From Blasia pusilla (taxonomy: Eukaryota; Marchantiophyta; Marchantiopsida; Blasiales), in assembly GCA_050084515.1 (NCBI GenBank), contig CM114272.1:9362001-9426000 (forward strand): DNA of 64,000 nt, in the 5' to 3' direction. Positions 36,400-46,980 of this stretch are shown here, one piece after another. Position 1 is the first letter of the stretch. Each line of letters begins with the position of its first letter. The notes beneath the pieces are model-generated. The model had not been told where the DNA came from and ran no database searches. It saw nothing but the letters and a program-made list of their open reading frames with translations. The position numbers were made by a program, and so were the translations under genes.

Positions 36400-37780
36400 C
36401 CCTTCATTTCTCCCAAGGGAAGCGCTGCCCAATTTTTTATAGGGATTGAGTATGGGGGCGGGTTGCCCCATGCTGGTGCTCTTGGGAGCACCATGTAGCT
36501 TGCTAATTTGTATTTTTACATGTTTTACATTTTCGTTGGGAGAAATCAGCGTGGAAGCGCTGCCAAATTTTGTGTAGGAGAAGGAGACATTGGGCTTTAC
36601 GACAGTCTCCGTCAGGTTTTACTAGAATCTCCGATTCTAAATATTTTTGAAACTGTCGTAGATCGTGAAGCTGTGCACGTTGTGCAACAAACCGTGCGCA
36701 ATTTGGAGTTGTGAGAAAAAAGTTATGGTCAATCTCGCAAAACTGCCATTGCCAGACGATTTTTAGGGTTAAATTGTTCAAACCCTAAACCTGCCGCCAC
36801 GCCGGCAGCGGCCGTCGCCGTCATAGTCACCATCAACAGTCCGCCATCGATGGTCAACCTTCATCGTCAAAGATCAACCATCACCATCAGCAGCCAACTG
36901 TCACCGTCAACGGTCCACCGTCCGTTGTCCAGCCTTTGGTTGCCATTGCCGCTATTACGGAGTGGAGGGTCTTCCACGACGTTCGTTGATTCTCTGACTT
37001 GCGTCGCCATCACATACTTTGTTTTGGTCGCCACCGTCATCGCAGTTTTGTCATCAACTAGTGATGGCAGATGATCTCCGGTTATGGTGTTTGAGTTTTG
37101 ATTTCATGCTACTATGTTGTGATTGGTAGCCGCTCGACGACGATCGAGAATCGTGCCTTGACGCCCATAGCCGCAACGCGCCGACGATTGCCACGTCGTG
37201 CCGCTCATGGCCGCACCGCACCATCTCGATCGCGGAGCCGCACCGTCATTGTGGAGCAAAGTGTGGGTTTATTGTTAATTGAGGAGGGTATGCCACCGAG
37301 TGCCGCATCCCACCATTGAGGTCAGTGCCGTTCCGTGCGGCCTGCAACGCCGCACCGGTCCGTTGGAACCGCACTATCTATCGAGGAGTTTTGGGCAACG
37401 TCAGTATGAGAGGAGTATGACTTGCTAATTGGAGGAGTTTTCTCCACGACTGAGTTGGGGTCGATATTTGCAGTTGCTGAGGAGCGACATCGACATGTGT
37501 TCAGGTTACCCATTCTGGTCCTTTACCCTGCACGTGTGAGGGATTCTAGGATTTGGGTAGTTTATTTGGGATATTGGGTGTGTGGATGCTGAGAGCATCA
37601 TTTATGTATGTGGTTTAGGGGACATAGACCTATGTGGGATGTCCGGAGTTGAGGGTAGGTTGTCGATGAGATGATAGCCTGGTCGATTTGCCGCACCACG
37701 CCGCGTGTTGCCGCACGTTACACGTCTCGGGGAGGGAGAGTGTAGATCGAGTGCCGCATGTTTGGGATGAGTGATTGAGG
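36400..37780 (+). other. Untranslated leader of the nested element
   Basis: No coding similarity. It includes a shared landmark ATTTTTAGGGTTAAATTG at 36760-36778 and short imperfect repeats built on TCAACCATCACCATCA-like words near 36830-36930. The equivalent leader, reverse-complemented, fills 63070-64000 in the second large element, with matching words such as GACATCGACAT and TTTGGGATATTGGG. This shows a conserved long leader in the family. Confidence 0.6.
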
Positions 37781-39234
37781 GATTACTCACGAGGTTGAGA
37801 GTGATCGGGTGAGAGGGGCACGAGGGTCATCACGGAGTCCGTTCGGGACTTTGAGAGGCAAGGTGGTGAACCCGAGAGTAGCTCTAGAGGTTTTACGCGG
37901 AGTAGCGCGAGGTTCCGAGGGTCTCCACATGAGGGACCACCTCGACCTCCTTCTGTGTCATCGCCAGATAAGGAGGAGGATGTAGAGGATTTTGTGAGCA
38001 CATTGCCACACATTGTGAGTGGTCCTACCATTTGGGCGTACGAGATGGACGAACGAGATAGAGGACCGTGTAGGTTTTCAGGTGCAATAGGCACGATTGA
38101 GTTGCACGATTTCATAGTAGAGTTTAGGAGTTGGTGCGACTCCCAACGGGCCAGAACTCTAGAGAGTTCAACCCGTTTACAGCATGGAACGGTATGTTCC
38201 AACATTTAGAGGGGGCGCCCATGGACGATTACCATGAGTTCTCTCAGAGATATGCACGTGAGATCGAGGGGTGGAGGCTCTACTATGACCCACATTATAT
38301 GTCATGGACGGAGCTGTTCCCAGACGAGGAGGAGTCAGGAGAGGCTACTTCCTCTTCCACTAGTGACGTTTTAAGAGGGATCACTCGCACGGTAGCACTT
38401 GCACTGTCTAGTCGGGTTCGTCCCAGGTTCAACCCTGTGGTTGAGTTCTTTGCTGAGTTTAGGGCGAGCTACCAGGGGATACGGACGGAGAAGTTGCGGA
38501 GCATCCACGACTTTCAAAGGCGCCTGGGTGAGAGTTTGTGTGAGGCTTACAGTCGCTTGCGCCGGTTGATCAACGTCACTCACGGGGTGACAGAGGCTCA
38601 GGCTATCCAGACATGGTACGCGATGCTAGACCGGACCCTACGAACACGGGTGCGGGAGGGGGTGCTTCTTATGAACACCTCCCCTACGTTGAGAGATTTT
38701 TTTAGGACCGTTGAGAACATTGAGCGCAACATGGCGGAGGAGAGCGTAGCCACGATGGGTTCTGGGCGAGAGCAGTCACGATTGTCTGCACCACCTATGC
38801 AGCAACGTGGACTCCGAGATAGGTCGACTGTGGCACCACGAGGTTGTGATTATCGACCAACTATCCGGAGGTTTCATCAAGGAGATTATGTCTACTTGAA
38901 GCAAACGGCATCGACGACGTTGGATGTGATTGCAGGACGTACTATCCTGAGAGTGTGTGACGTTTTGCCATCTGGTGTTCTCTTGCTGGAGGAACACAAT
39001 GGTATGGTATGGAAGGACCATATGCGTAATTGTGCGCCATGTCACCTTCCTAACATTGATGGTATAGTAGATCCGAGCTTAGCAGTAATTCCTGCAGGCT
39101 TGCGTTGTATGTTGTGTGGTTCAGCCCGTGGTGCACCCACAATGCTAGTCTGTGATGGATGTTCGAGAGGTTGGCATATGGCATGTCTGACGCCACCTCT
39201 CGCTAGGGTTCCTCGGGGACGATGGATGTGGTAG
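37781..39234 (+). pseudogene. gag fused to integrase tail and PHD finger
   Basis: gag begins in one frame (to about 38200, with IELHDFIVEFRSWCDSQ) and continues after a one-base shift in the 367-codon frame 38131-39234 (FNPFTAWNGMFQHLEGAP, RRLGESLCEAYSRLRRLI, TWYAMLDRTLRTR). At about 38838 it passes without a stop into the integrase tail (IRRFHQGDYVYLK, VWKDHMRNCAPCHLP) and a PHD finger (CMLC, CDGC, WHMAC). It ends RWMW-stop, so the last Cys pair of the finger is lost. The open 1.1 kb frame across a deletion junction is notable. Whether it is expressed is unknown. Confidence 0.75.
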
Positions 39235-39418
39235 GTTACATAGAGGAGATACTAGGTAGGTTTCGATTCCAACTTTTTCTGTGACATGGATGACAAGAAG
39301 GCGACTAACGATGGGGCCACATAAGCACCCGGCCTTTATGCTCTTAGCATCCTAGAGATGTATGTCGTGGTAGGTAGGGATAGATGGCTATCTAGAGTTA
39401 GAGGGGCCTAACCACCAG

Positions 39419-40195
39419 CTAAGGGGGCGATTGGAGATATTTTGGTACTTCTCGCCTCTGTGTATGGATGCCATGAGTTAGCATGGGATCGTGTGTGTTT
39501 GTGTGTGGGTTCGATGATAGCAATGTATGTTGTGTAGCGATGTATATGCACACAAAAATTGTCACAATTGTTAGGATAGATCGGTGGGATCTACAGAGTG
39601 TCTTCACGAGTAGTGGAGAACAGGCCCAAGTGTCGAGAATGACCTGTTGAGGCCTTGGGAAACCTGAGAGAGCAGGTTTTCCCTTTGTTTTGGCTCATTT
39701 GGAGCCATATAGAGAAACTTACTATTTCAGGTAAGTTCCATGTTGGGGAATTTGACTTTCTATTTTTGGTAAGTGTCTCTTGACCTCCTACATCAGGTCA
39801 AGAGCTAAGGAGGTGACTTGGGAGCATAGGTTACCATGGAGAGAACTTGGGAGAGGGGAGGGATATACCTCAAGGAGAGAGAGTTTGAGAGCTCATTCTC
39901 TCTTTGTTGAATCTCTTAGCATGAGGCGGCAGAACTATGGTCCCTTGTCTTGTGAGTGTAACCCAAGCCTTTCATTAGGAGAATGGATTTGATTTGACAT
40001 GAGAGAGAGTGCACACCTTTGAGAGCTATGGTGTGAGATGGTATAGAGAGAGATTGGATCTTACTTTATTGGAGATATTTTGGTACTTCTCGCCTCTGTG
40101 TATGGATGCCATGAGTTAGCATGGGATCGTGTGTGTTTGTGTGTGTGTTCGATGATAACGATGTATGTTGTGTAGCGATGTGTATGCGCACGACA
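39419..40195 (+). repeat. Polypurine run, LTR-end duplicate and 3' LTR of nested element
   Basis: TAAGGGGGCGA (39420-39430) is followed by a 129-base block (39431-39559) starting TTGGAGATATTTTGG. That block closely matches the terminal block of the LTR itself (from about 40064). The LTR proper is taken as 39560-40195 (636 bases, TGTCAC...GACA). The same arrangement is seen at 31347-31484 and 59368-59477, so the extra block is a family feature rather than an accident of this copy. Confidence 0.65.
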
Positions 40196-40202
40196 GCTAA
40201 CA

Positions 40203-41500
40203 CTATCTGTGAAAGTTGCCAACGTGGTCACAAACTCGTCGCGTGATTGACCTCCTGGTCACGCAAACTACACGGGTAATTGACTCATCTGGCCGTCACC
40301 TGACCGCCACCCTGGCCGATAAGCAACGGTCTCCTCTGAAAAGTCAAGGATGAATCCTAGGGGATAAAGCACTGTACTCCCCACCAACACATCATACGAC
40401 TTAAGTGGTGTCGTAATCGCACGTGTGCGTACCATAGCACTATCCGTCGCATGCTCTGGCTAGACTCTGAAAACTATCTCCTCGAGTCATATACTACGTG
40501 GGTGACACGCCCCAATCGAGGTCTGTATCTAGAAGGGACAAGGCTCAATGTCGGCCATCTGTAACCCCATCGCTAAAAACGCCGCCTTCCCTAACATCAA
40601 GGGTTGCGCTCCCGAATCAAGTAGGACGCTGCGGGTGATATACTGTCCTCGTTGGACTAACCAAGCAAGATAATCTAGCTCGTTTATCCAGTAATACTAC
40701 TCTAGGTGTCATCATTGCTCGCTCTATGACGAGTCGAGCTGGCATATCTACCAACTTTGCCGCCGCCACATCCCATGACTCTGTGGGGACGTCCCGAGCA
40801 CCGCTCTTAGGGTAAGTCCACCACCTCCTCAACTACCTCTGAACAAGAAGCAGTCACCTCTCCACGCTCACACAACATGGCGGTCAACCGGAACACCTCA
40901 ACTGCTCCAACTCCCAACGTCGCCAACTCTATGGCAGAAAATAGCGGAGTCTCGCTCACTCTGGTGGCCACCTCCAACACTATGGTCGACACTGACTCCA
41001 CTCGAGCCAACATAGGAGTTGTCACTCCAATTTCTCGTGATGTCGACGTACCTACCTGACCTGTAGGCACCGCTAGTCGTCGAGGCACCATCGATGATGT
41101 GTGTAGTGCCTCCGACAATGTGAATGATTGTGGAACCCTGGCATGCTGCCCATCGGTCCCCTCCCTTGGGTCAATCTCAACTCTACCTCTGGATGGCTCT
41201 CGCAACACCCCTAGTCACCATTGCATCCGCCTTAACCTGAGCTGCACTACACATACACCCCAAACTAGCGAGATCCTCACTTGGGTCAAGGTAAGAGGTA
41301 GAAGTTGGAGCCACACTAGCTACTCGCGGCTCCATGCCTTCCCTGAGCTGCATCAACGTCATGGCAACAATCCTCTGCTCCAACTGATCGATGCGTGAGA
41401 GAAGTGCCGGTTTTGGTGCTCCTGCTCAATCTCCTCTGGCTGGTGGTGGTCCTCTACCATGGGTTCTTAGACTGGGTGCGGGCTGGACGATCCTGAGTTT
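40203..41500 (-). pseudogene. gag-like region and aspartic protease of the minus-strand element
   Basis: The protease is recognisable at about 40530-40630. VLLDSGAQPLML contains the catalytic Asp-Ser-Gly (Asp codon 40616-40618), followed by GKAAFLAMGLQMADIEPCP. Upstream on this strand (40807-41500) are two open frames with ARVPQSFTLSEALHTSS and AEQRIVAMTL-like segments that I take as the gag C-terminal part and linker. No CCHC zinc knuckle was seen. The rest of gag and the 5' LTR are missing; sequence character changes near 41520. Confidence 0.65.
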
Positions 41501-43016
41501 ACGTTGCTCGGAGGGTGGGCTTGGGTGTGGGCCGCGGGTATTCAGGCCTGCAATGACATGTTTGTCCTAGGTGCATACATAAATATGTAGACGCAAAAAT
41601 TTTCCGTGTGCAACCTTGCCACCAAGACCAACACATACAAACTATCATATGAAGAAAAATATGATTTTTATGACTTGAAAATGGAAAACTTGTGTAAATA
41701 GTGACTTAAATCATGACTTTGTTGGTGTTATTTCATTTTTATGACCTTCCAAACCAATATAGTCATATCCTCATTACTAATAAAAAAAAAAATTTAAAAA
41801 TAAGAAATAAATAATAGTAAGCATGCCCATGCTTGCGCACGAAATAATTTTTTAGTGATTTGGAAATATTTTCATTTCAAAATTTAAGTTTATTTTATAA
41901 ATTTTAAGTCTTAAAATAATAATAAAATTCACTTTTAATTAAACCTCAACTTCCCTAATTAAATTTCACTCCTCCATGAAAGTTTGAACAATACATATTC
42001 TTACCCTTCTATTTTTCCACCAAAATTAGATTTAATTTTTAATTAGTTAAATCATTTCCCTTTACCATTCAAATTCATTTTTCTTCCAAAAATGTCACAT
42101 AAGTTTTTTTTTAAAATTTAAGAATTTCAATAATTTTCAACCCTTCCATAAAATTTAGAAAGCATATACTCCATTTCCATTAAAATATATCTTCCCTTCC
42201 CATCAAATATGAGTCAAAGAATAAAATTCTTCTTTTGGGTATTTCTTATTGATCTTATTCTTATTTCTTATATACACGGTTGATGATCTGTTTGAATATA
42301 AATTATTATTTATATTATAATTTTCTGATTAAAAAAGTATTTTTTCCATTCAATTTCATTTTTCTACCCATCTTATAAGATTGAGGAAACAATTTGGACC
42401 AATCTACCCATGTGGCTATTTTTTCCTATCATCTTAATATATTGTCATATTGTGCATATGGTTTCGCCCATTATAATATCGTTGGATGATTCATAAATAC
42501 TATGGAGGAAACATGATTTAAATAAATGTGTCTAAAATTCATATTAGATTTCAACAATTATCATACAATATCCATATTAACTTTAACAAGAAGGAAATTT
42601 TACTTTGAATATTGCAATTAAACTCAAATTATCGATCTAATGGAAGATGCATATGCTTTGATAATGTAAGATCTTTATAGTTTTAGATTGTTTTCCGTGA
42701 TCAAAATTTAATTATGGGTTTTTTGTTAAATTTCCTTAAAAGATATATTTAGTTTATTTATGAAGGATTGAGTTAATTTAAAAAAATAATTATCATGAAT
42801 TTAAGGAAGAACATGAAGAAATATTTATCAAGACTAATACCATGGAGCTCACTATCAATTTTTTGCAAGATAAAATTATTGCAATATTTTTTGGAATAAT
42901 ATATTTATTAACAACTAGAAAAAATTAATTTTCTTATAGTCTAAAATTTATTTCTCTAATTTGGATGGATTTAATATCCCATAAAAATTTCAATCTTAAT
43001 TAAAATTAAAATATTT

Positions 43017-43120
43017 AGTTTTGATTTGATATTACTATTTTTTAAAAATCACATATATATTACTTTTCTGAATAGTAATATCAAATCAAAACTTGCCGTA
43101 GTTTTGATTTGATATTACTA
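43017..43120. repeat. Perfect 23-base inverted repeat plus a third direct copy
   Basis: The arm at 43017-43039 (starting AGTTTTGATTTGATATTA) is exactly reverse-complemented at 43071-43093, with a 31-base loop. It occurs again in direct orientation at 43100-43120. It could be a MITE-type snap-back or a hairpin RNA source. Confidence 0.9.
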
Positions 43121-43644
43121 TATTAGCCTTCACTGAATTTGAAAAAAAATGATTGCAAATACGAGTTTACAAGTACTAAACACTAAACTATTTCAATCAA
43201 ACTCAAATTAGCATTAAAGTTTTCGGAAGGTTTGAATTTAACATATTTTTTTCATTATTGGATGGCTTGTAATATTTCCATAAGCCACCAAATATGGATT
43301 TTTCCTCTTGAAGGATTTAATTATATTGTAACAAATAATTATATTTATTTGAATAATTAAAAGTTTAAATGAATATAATATATTTATTATTTATTTTTCA
43401 ATTCGTATACTCGGTGTCATCCATAAAGATTATCACTTTTCTTTAAAAGAAATGAAGCATAATTTTTGATTTCAGAAAAAAAAGTCTACCAATTAGTCAT
43501 ATGATGTTTGTTTATGCATTTAAATGAGCTAATGTCTTACATATGTAAGTGTTTTAAGGAGTGGAAGCAATCCTCACTATGGTGAAAGTGGTTTGAGTTC
43601 AAATTCCTTCAAGTTTTGATAGGAGACGGAGGAAGGATGTACTA

Positions 43645-43735
43645 ATGGATGGAAAGTGGGAGAGGTGATAATGGATGGAGTGCGAACAAATGGATGGAAA
43701 GTGGGAGAGATAACAATAGATGGAGTACGAACAAA
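43645..43735. repeat. Tandem repeat, period 45, GGAT-rich
   Basis: ATGGATGGAAAGTGGGAGAG occurs at 43645 and 43690 in a purine-rich patch that continues as GGATGGA repeats to about 43800. Confidence 0.85.
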
Positions 43736-44559
43736 CGGATGGAGGACAAAATCTAAAGGGAGGGAGGGTTGAGAGGTACAAAATGGATGGATGGATAAAG
43801 GACGGAAAAATGAGAATCAAATAGACATTTTTTTTTATGTCTTAGTCATTTATTAATGACTCGGTAGCCTTATTCATTATCAGTAAATAACTTGGTTTCT
43901 ATGACTCTACGGATCATTAAGTATTATTTGTCATTTTGTGTCATCAACAAATAAACATGATCAATTATGAAAGTCATAAAATGCAAGCTTTTCTTCTAAT
44001 GTATGACGTCCCGTCAATCATAAAGGCATTGCAAAATCTAAACTGTAATGATATCATAATCCCATGATTGATAAAGGATGCAAGTGTGATGTTTGGGCAT
44101 TCAATGATGCTCGTATCCTATCATAAGTTATGCCACAAAATCCAATAAACTCCTCCGAATTTGAGCAAGGGAATCAAATTTGGAGGTCTACGTGTGTGAA
44201 TTGGTCACAAGATGTGGAAAGGGACTCTAGGTCTTGAGGTCAAAATCAAAGGCCACCAATTGTTATAAGGTGTTCTATATCCAAAGGCTACTAGATGTGT
44301 GTCCCTTTGAAGAATCTATGTGGTTGTGGGAAATCCTTTTAGGATCTTCTACATACAAGCTTCATTTTTTGACCTCATTTTGACTACTTGTCAATTTTTC
44401 AAAATGGGTCCTATGTATAATTGAGACTCCATCCAATTTTGCACAAACAAGCATAGATCTGCTCAAGTCACTCATGGACTTTACTTGATTACACCTTGTC
44501 CAAATTCCACCCAATTTGGTCCAATATTGAGCAAACATCTATATAATTATGGGGGATTG

Positions 44560-44770
44560 CCTTCTTGATTTGCAAACACCTCTTTGTTTGACACATGGCA
44601 ATTGGGCAGCAAGAAAATGTTTCTCCTTACACGGGCAGCAAGAAAAAAATTTGAATTTTTGTGCAACAATGTGAATCCCTTCCCTTCCTTGCCTTCACGG
44701 ACTATACACTAAAAAAAGTTCTTCAAACACTTTTTTTTTATTTCCGTGCATCCCACAGGCACCTCACTAG
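44560..44770 (+). mobile_element. Non-autonomous Helitron-like copy, 3' end
   Basis: The segment starts near the shared word TTCTTGATTTGCAAACACC and ends CCGTGCATCCCACAGGCACCTCACTAG, followed by T at 44771. It has CTAG|T preceded by a hairpin-like GTGC/GCAC block. It shares its interior with the copies near 45690-45806 and 57280-57408. The 5' boundary was not found. Confidence 0.4.
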
Positions 44771-45285
44771 TCGTTGAAAATTACCATTCAGTGCCCACAC
44801 ACTTGTTGAATTTTCTAAACTCACATAGGTCTTGATTGACTTTGATTTCCTAAGATTCCTCTTAGATACTCTTACCTTGAAATATGATCATAATTTCCCT
44901 TCCATTTGAGCAATTCACAAGAATTGAGAAGCCTCCTATCTTTAATTCCTCTCAAAATTCTTGCACCACAACATATTTCTCAATTTTGAAATCTGATCTC
45001 AATTTTAATAATTACTTTGCTCAATGTACTCCCACATGGTGAGGATACACACCATTTCAATCACAAAGAGCATTTCAATTGTGCTACATAGGTGAAATTG
45101 AAGCTAACTTTCTCTTACTCTTGAGGACCAATGTGCATCTTCCTTAGATATAAAATCAGTTAAACTTCAGGTATGCAGTAAAAAATCAAGAAGGTCTGTG
45201 GAACATGAAGTTGATCTATAATACACTAGCATATCATTCACTCTCAATGTCACTTAACGTTCACAAATTTATACACATTGCGATC

Positions 45286-45326
45286 ACACTAAGAGATATG
45301 TGACAATTTCACATATCTCTTAGTGT
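45286..45326. repeat. Perfect 18-bp hairpin with 5-base loop
   Basis: ACACTAAGAGATATGTGA (45286-45303) and its exact reverse complement (45309-45326) are separated by CAATT. There is no T-tract or gene nearby to suggest a terminator. Confidence 0.95.
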
Positions 45327-45689
45327 CATCTTCGATGAATCCTTGCCTACTCATATTCTTATTGCGAATCCAAGCTTACCACAAGAACATCGCTACACCA
45401 TATAACGGATCCCAACATGATCTAATGGAAGGAATGGCAATGAGCGATAATGAAAAGGATACTCTACTTTGGGAAACTCCATTGTAACCTATGTGAGTAG
45501 ATCACCACTCCATAATAGGTCACTATCAATTAGGAGTACACATGCACTCCTCATATGACCAAGTGTCACCATATGACAACAAGATCTCTCATAAGAGGAC
45601 ACCCTCCATGCATGACACATCTCCTTTAGCCTTATAGGTCTAGTGTTATCACCAATCACAAAGCCCTCATAATCTATATCATTATGGAG

Positions 45690-45806
45690 AGTGCCTTCTT
45701 GATTTGCAAACACCCCTTTGCTTGACATATGGCAACTAGGCAACAAGAAAATGCATAGACATGATTAATCCTTTCAGTCCCGTGCATGGCACGGGCTCCC
45801 CACTAG
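45690..45806 (+). mobile_element. Non-autonomous Helitron-like copy with intact 3' hairpin
   Basis: CCCGTGC-ATG-GCACGGG (45779-45795) forms a 7-bp hairpin. Eleven bases later comes CTAG (45803-45806), followed by T, exactly as at Helitron 3' ends. Upstream is the family word GCCTTCTTGATTTGCAAACACC near 45692. The 5' TC terminus and full length are not established. Confidence 0.5.
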
Positions 45807-46439
45807 TATGCTACAAGACACATAACATGAAACACATACCCAAAAGTTGGCACCTGTAAGGACAAGGATGATCGTGTCACCTCCAAAAATAAGAATGATA
45901 ATAGACCCTTCTACACTTGATGTACTCTCGACCGTCTCACTAAAAATAATGGGATCAATGTCCGCGTCACCTGTTGAGTTAGGAATTTTAAAATTACCGA
46001 TTCAATTTTTCAATCACCGGCCAAAAACTGACAGAATACGTAAACTCTCCTTTTTATGTATATCCAAATTGTTGGCTTCTAAAATTTACCCTTCTCTTTT
46101 TTACAAACCCGAAACGTACCTGTTCTAAAAAAAAACTACCTCGACTGTGAATAGGATGGCTGACTTCAAATACTACCAAAGTTTGGGACGATGGAAGGAT
46201 GCACCCACAATTTAGGAGGAAACTATATACTTGAAACGGTTTTGACATAACGCTAAAATTATGGAGAATGCATTAACGATCATCTACATTATTATTATTG
46301 GAGAGTGACTTCTTGATTTGCAAACACCTATAACTGAATAATAAAAAAATGTTGCAATTATTACGGACAAAATTTTAATTTACATACCACGTCATTAATT
46401 CGTTCATGGACTATTAAACCCGTTTTTATTTCCCGCTAT

Positions 46440-46980
46440 GGCACTCGCACAAAATAAAACAAAATAAAGATCGTAGCGCCGTGGCAGTCGACCCGAGCCC
46501 GAAGGCCCGACGGAGGAAAGGTGGAGAAGGAAGTACAAACGACCGGAAGATGGACGGGACGATGGAAGTCCATAGGAGGCCGCGAGACTTTTTTCTAGCT
46601 CATCTCAGAGTTTCCCTGCTGTTGCCGGTAAAGAAAAGGAAAGATTTGTTAGTTGCCGGTATTGCCGGCGACTCACAAAAAAGTACCCGGGACTTGTTCC
46701 CCTTCGGGAAAACCGGACGCGGTTTCGGGTGCAAACGATATTCACGAGACACCAGAACTGTGTCCGTCCGGACGTCGAGAATCACCCGATCTCCTCATCC
46801 TCTTCTTATCAACAACAACGACGACACAAAGGCCACTAACGAGTGCTTAGAGCTGAGGCCCGAGGATTTGACAGTCGAGTCCGCGGCGCAGCTGACGGAT
46901 GACGGACAGAGAAGGGACGGAGCGCCGGCTGCAATGAGGGGGGTACTGTGACAGGAGAATCTTGGGATCCATCCGCACCT
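46440..46980 (+). promoter_or_regulatory. Probable promoter / 5' UTR of the small plastid-type protein gene
   Basis: The AT-rich repeat DNA gives way to GC-rich unique DNA at about 46470. An open frame at 46481-46951 has no family-like sequence and no ATG near its start, so I treat it as leader. The following ATG at 46981 begins a good transit-peptide-like exon. Confidence 0.45.

Larger units (their letters stand above)
36180..40195 (+). mobile_element. Internally deleted gypsy element nested in the minus-strand element
   Basis: The plus-strand insertion begins TGTCACGACTGTTAGG at 36180 and ends GCGCACGACA at 40195. It is flanked by GCTA at 36176-36179 and 40196-40199, extendable to AGCTA because the base before each is A. 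The 3' LTR is complete (39560-40195). The 5' LTR is reduced to its first ~215 bases (36180-36395). Between them lie a ~1.4 kb leader, a gag with a frameshift near 38150, and then a direct jump to the integrase tail and PHD finger. Protease, methyltransferase, RT, RNase H and the integrase core are absent. Confidence 0.75.
30713..41500 (-). mobile_element. Ty3/gypsy retrotransposon with C5-methyltransferase and PHD finger (decayed, interrupted)
   Basis: Minus-strand element. Right to left: gag-like region and aspartic protease (40203-41500), a later plus-strand insertion (36180-40195), cytosine-5 DNA methyltransferase (34950-35883), reverse transcriptase and RNase H (33080-34640), integrase with PHD finger (31562-32765), polypurine-like run (31486-31496), LTR (30713-31346). 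The 5' LTR is not visible; similarity ends near 41500, where AT-rich DNA begins. Every domain carries frameshifts or stops, so this copy is dead. The extra methyltransferase and PHD domains are not part of standard gypsy gene content. The right boundary is approximate. Confidence 0.85.
41560..46440. other. AT-rich gene-free stretch
   Basis: Strongly AT-rich from 41650 to about 44700, with no coding similarity on either strand. It holds the inverted repeat at 43017, a 45-base tandem repeat at 43645, Helitron-like ends near 44770 and 45806, and a perfect hairpin at 45286. The word GCCTTCTTGATTTGCAAACACC recurs near 44568 and 45692, with a variant at 46308. That marks related copies of one repeat. 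Confidence 0.65.

Noticed and set aside
43585-43615. tRNA B-box-like word GAGTTCAAATTCC suggesting a tRNA or SINE
   Set aside because: No matching A box at the right distance and no cloverleaf can be drawn. A single weak B-box match is expected by chance in 64 kb.
46481-46951. 156-codon open frame upstream of the plastid-type gene
   Set aside because: It begins without ATG, is Arg/Ser-rich from GC content, and does not join in phase to the next exons. Better read as leader.
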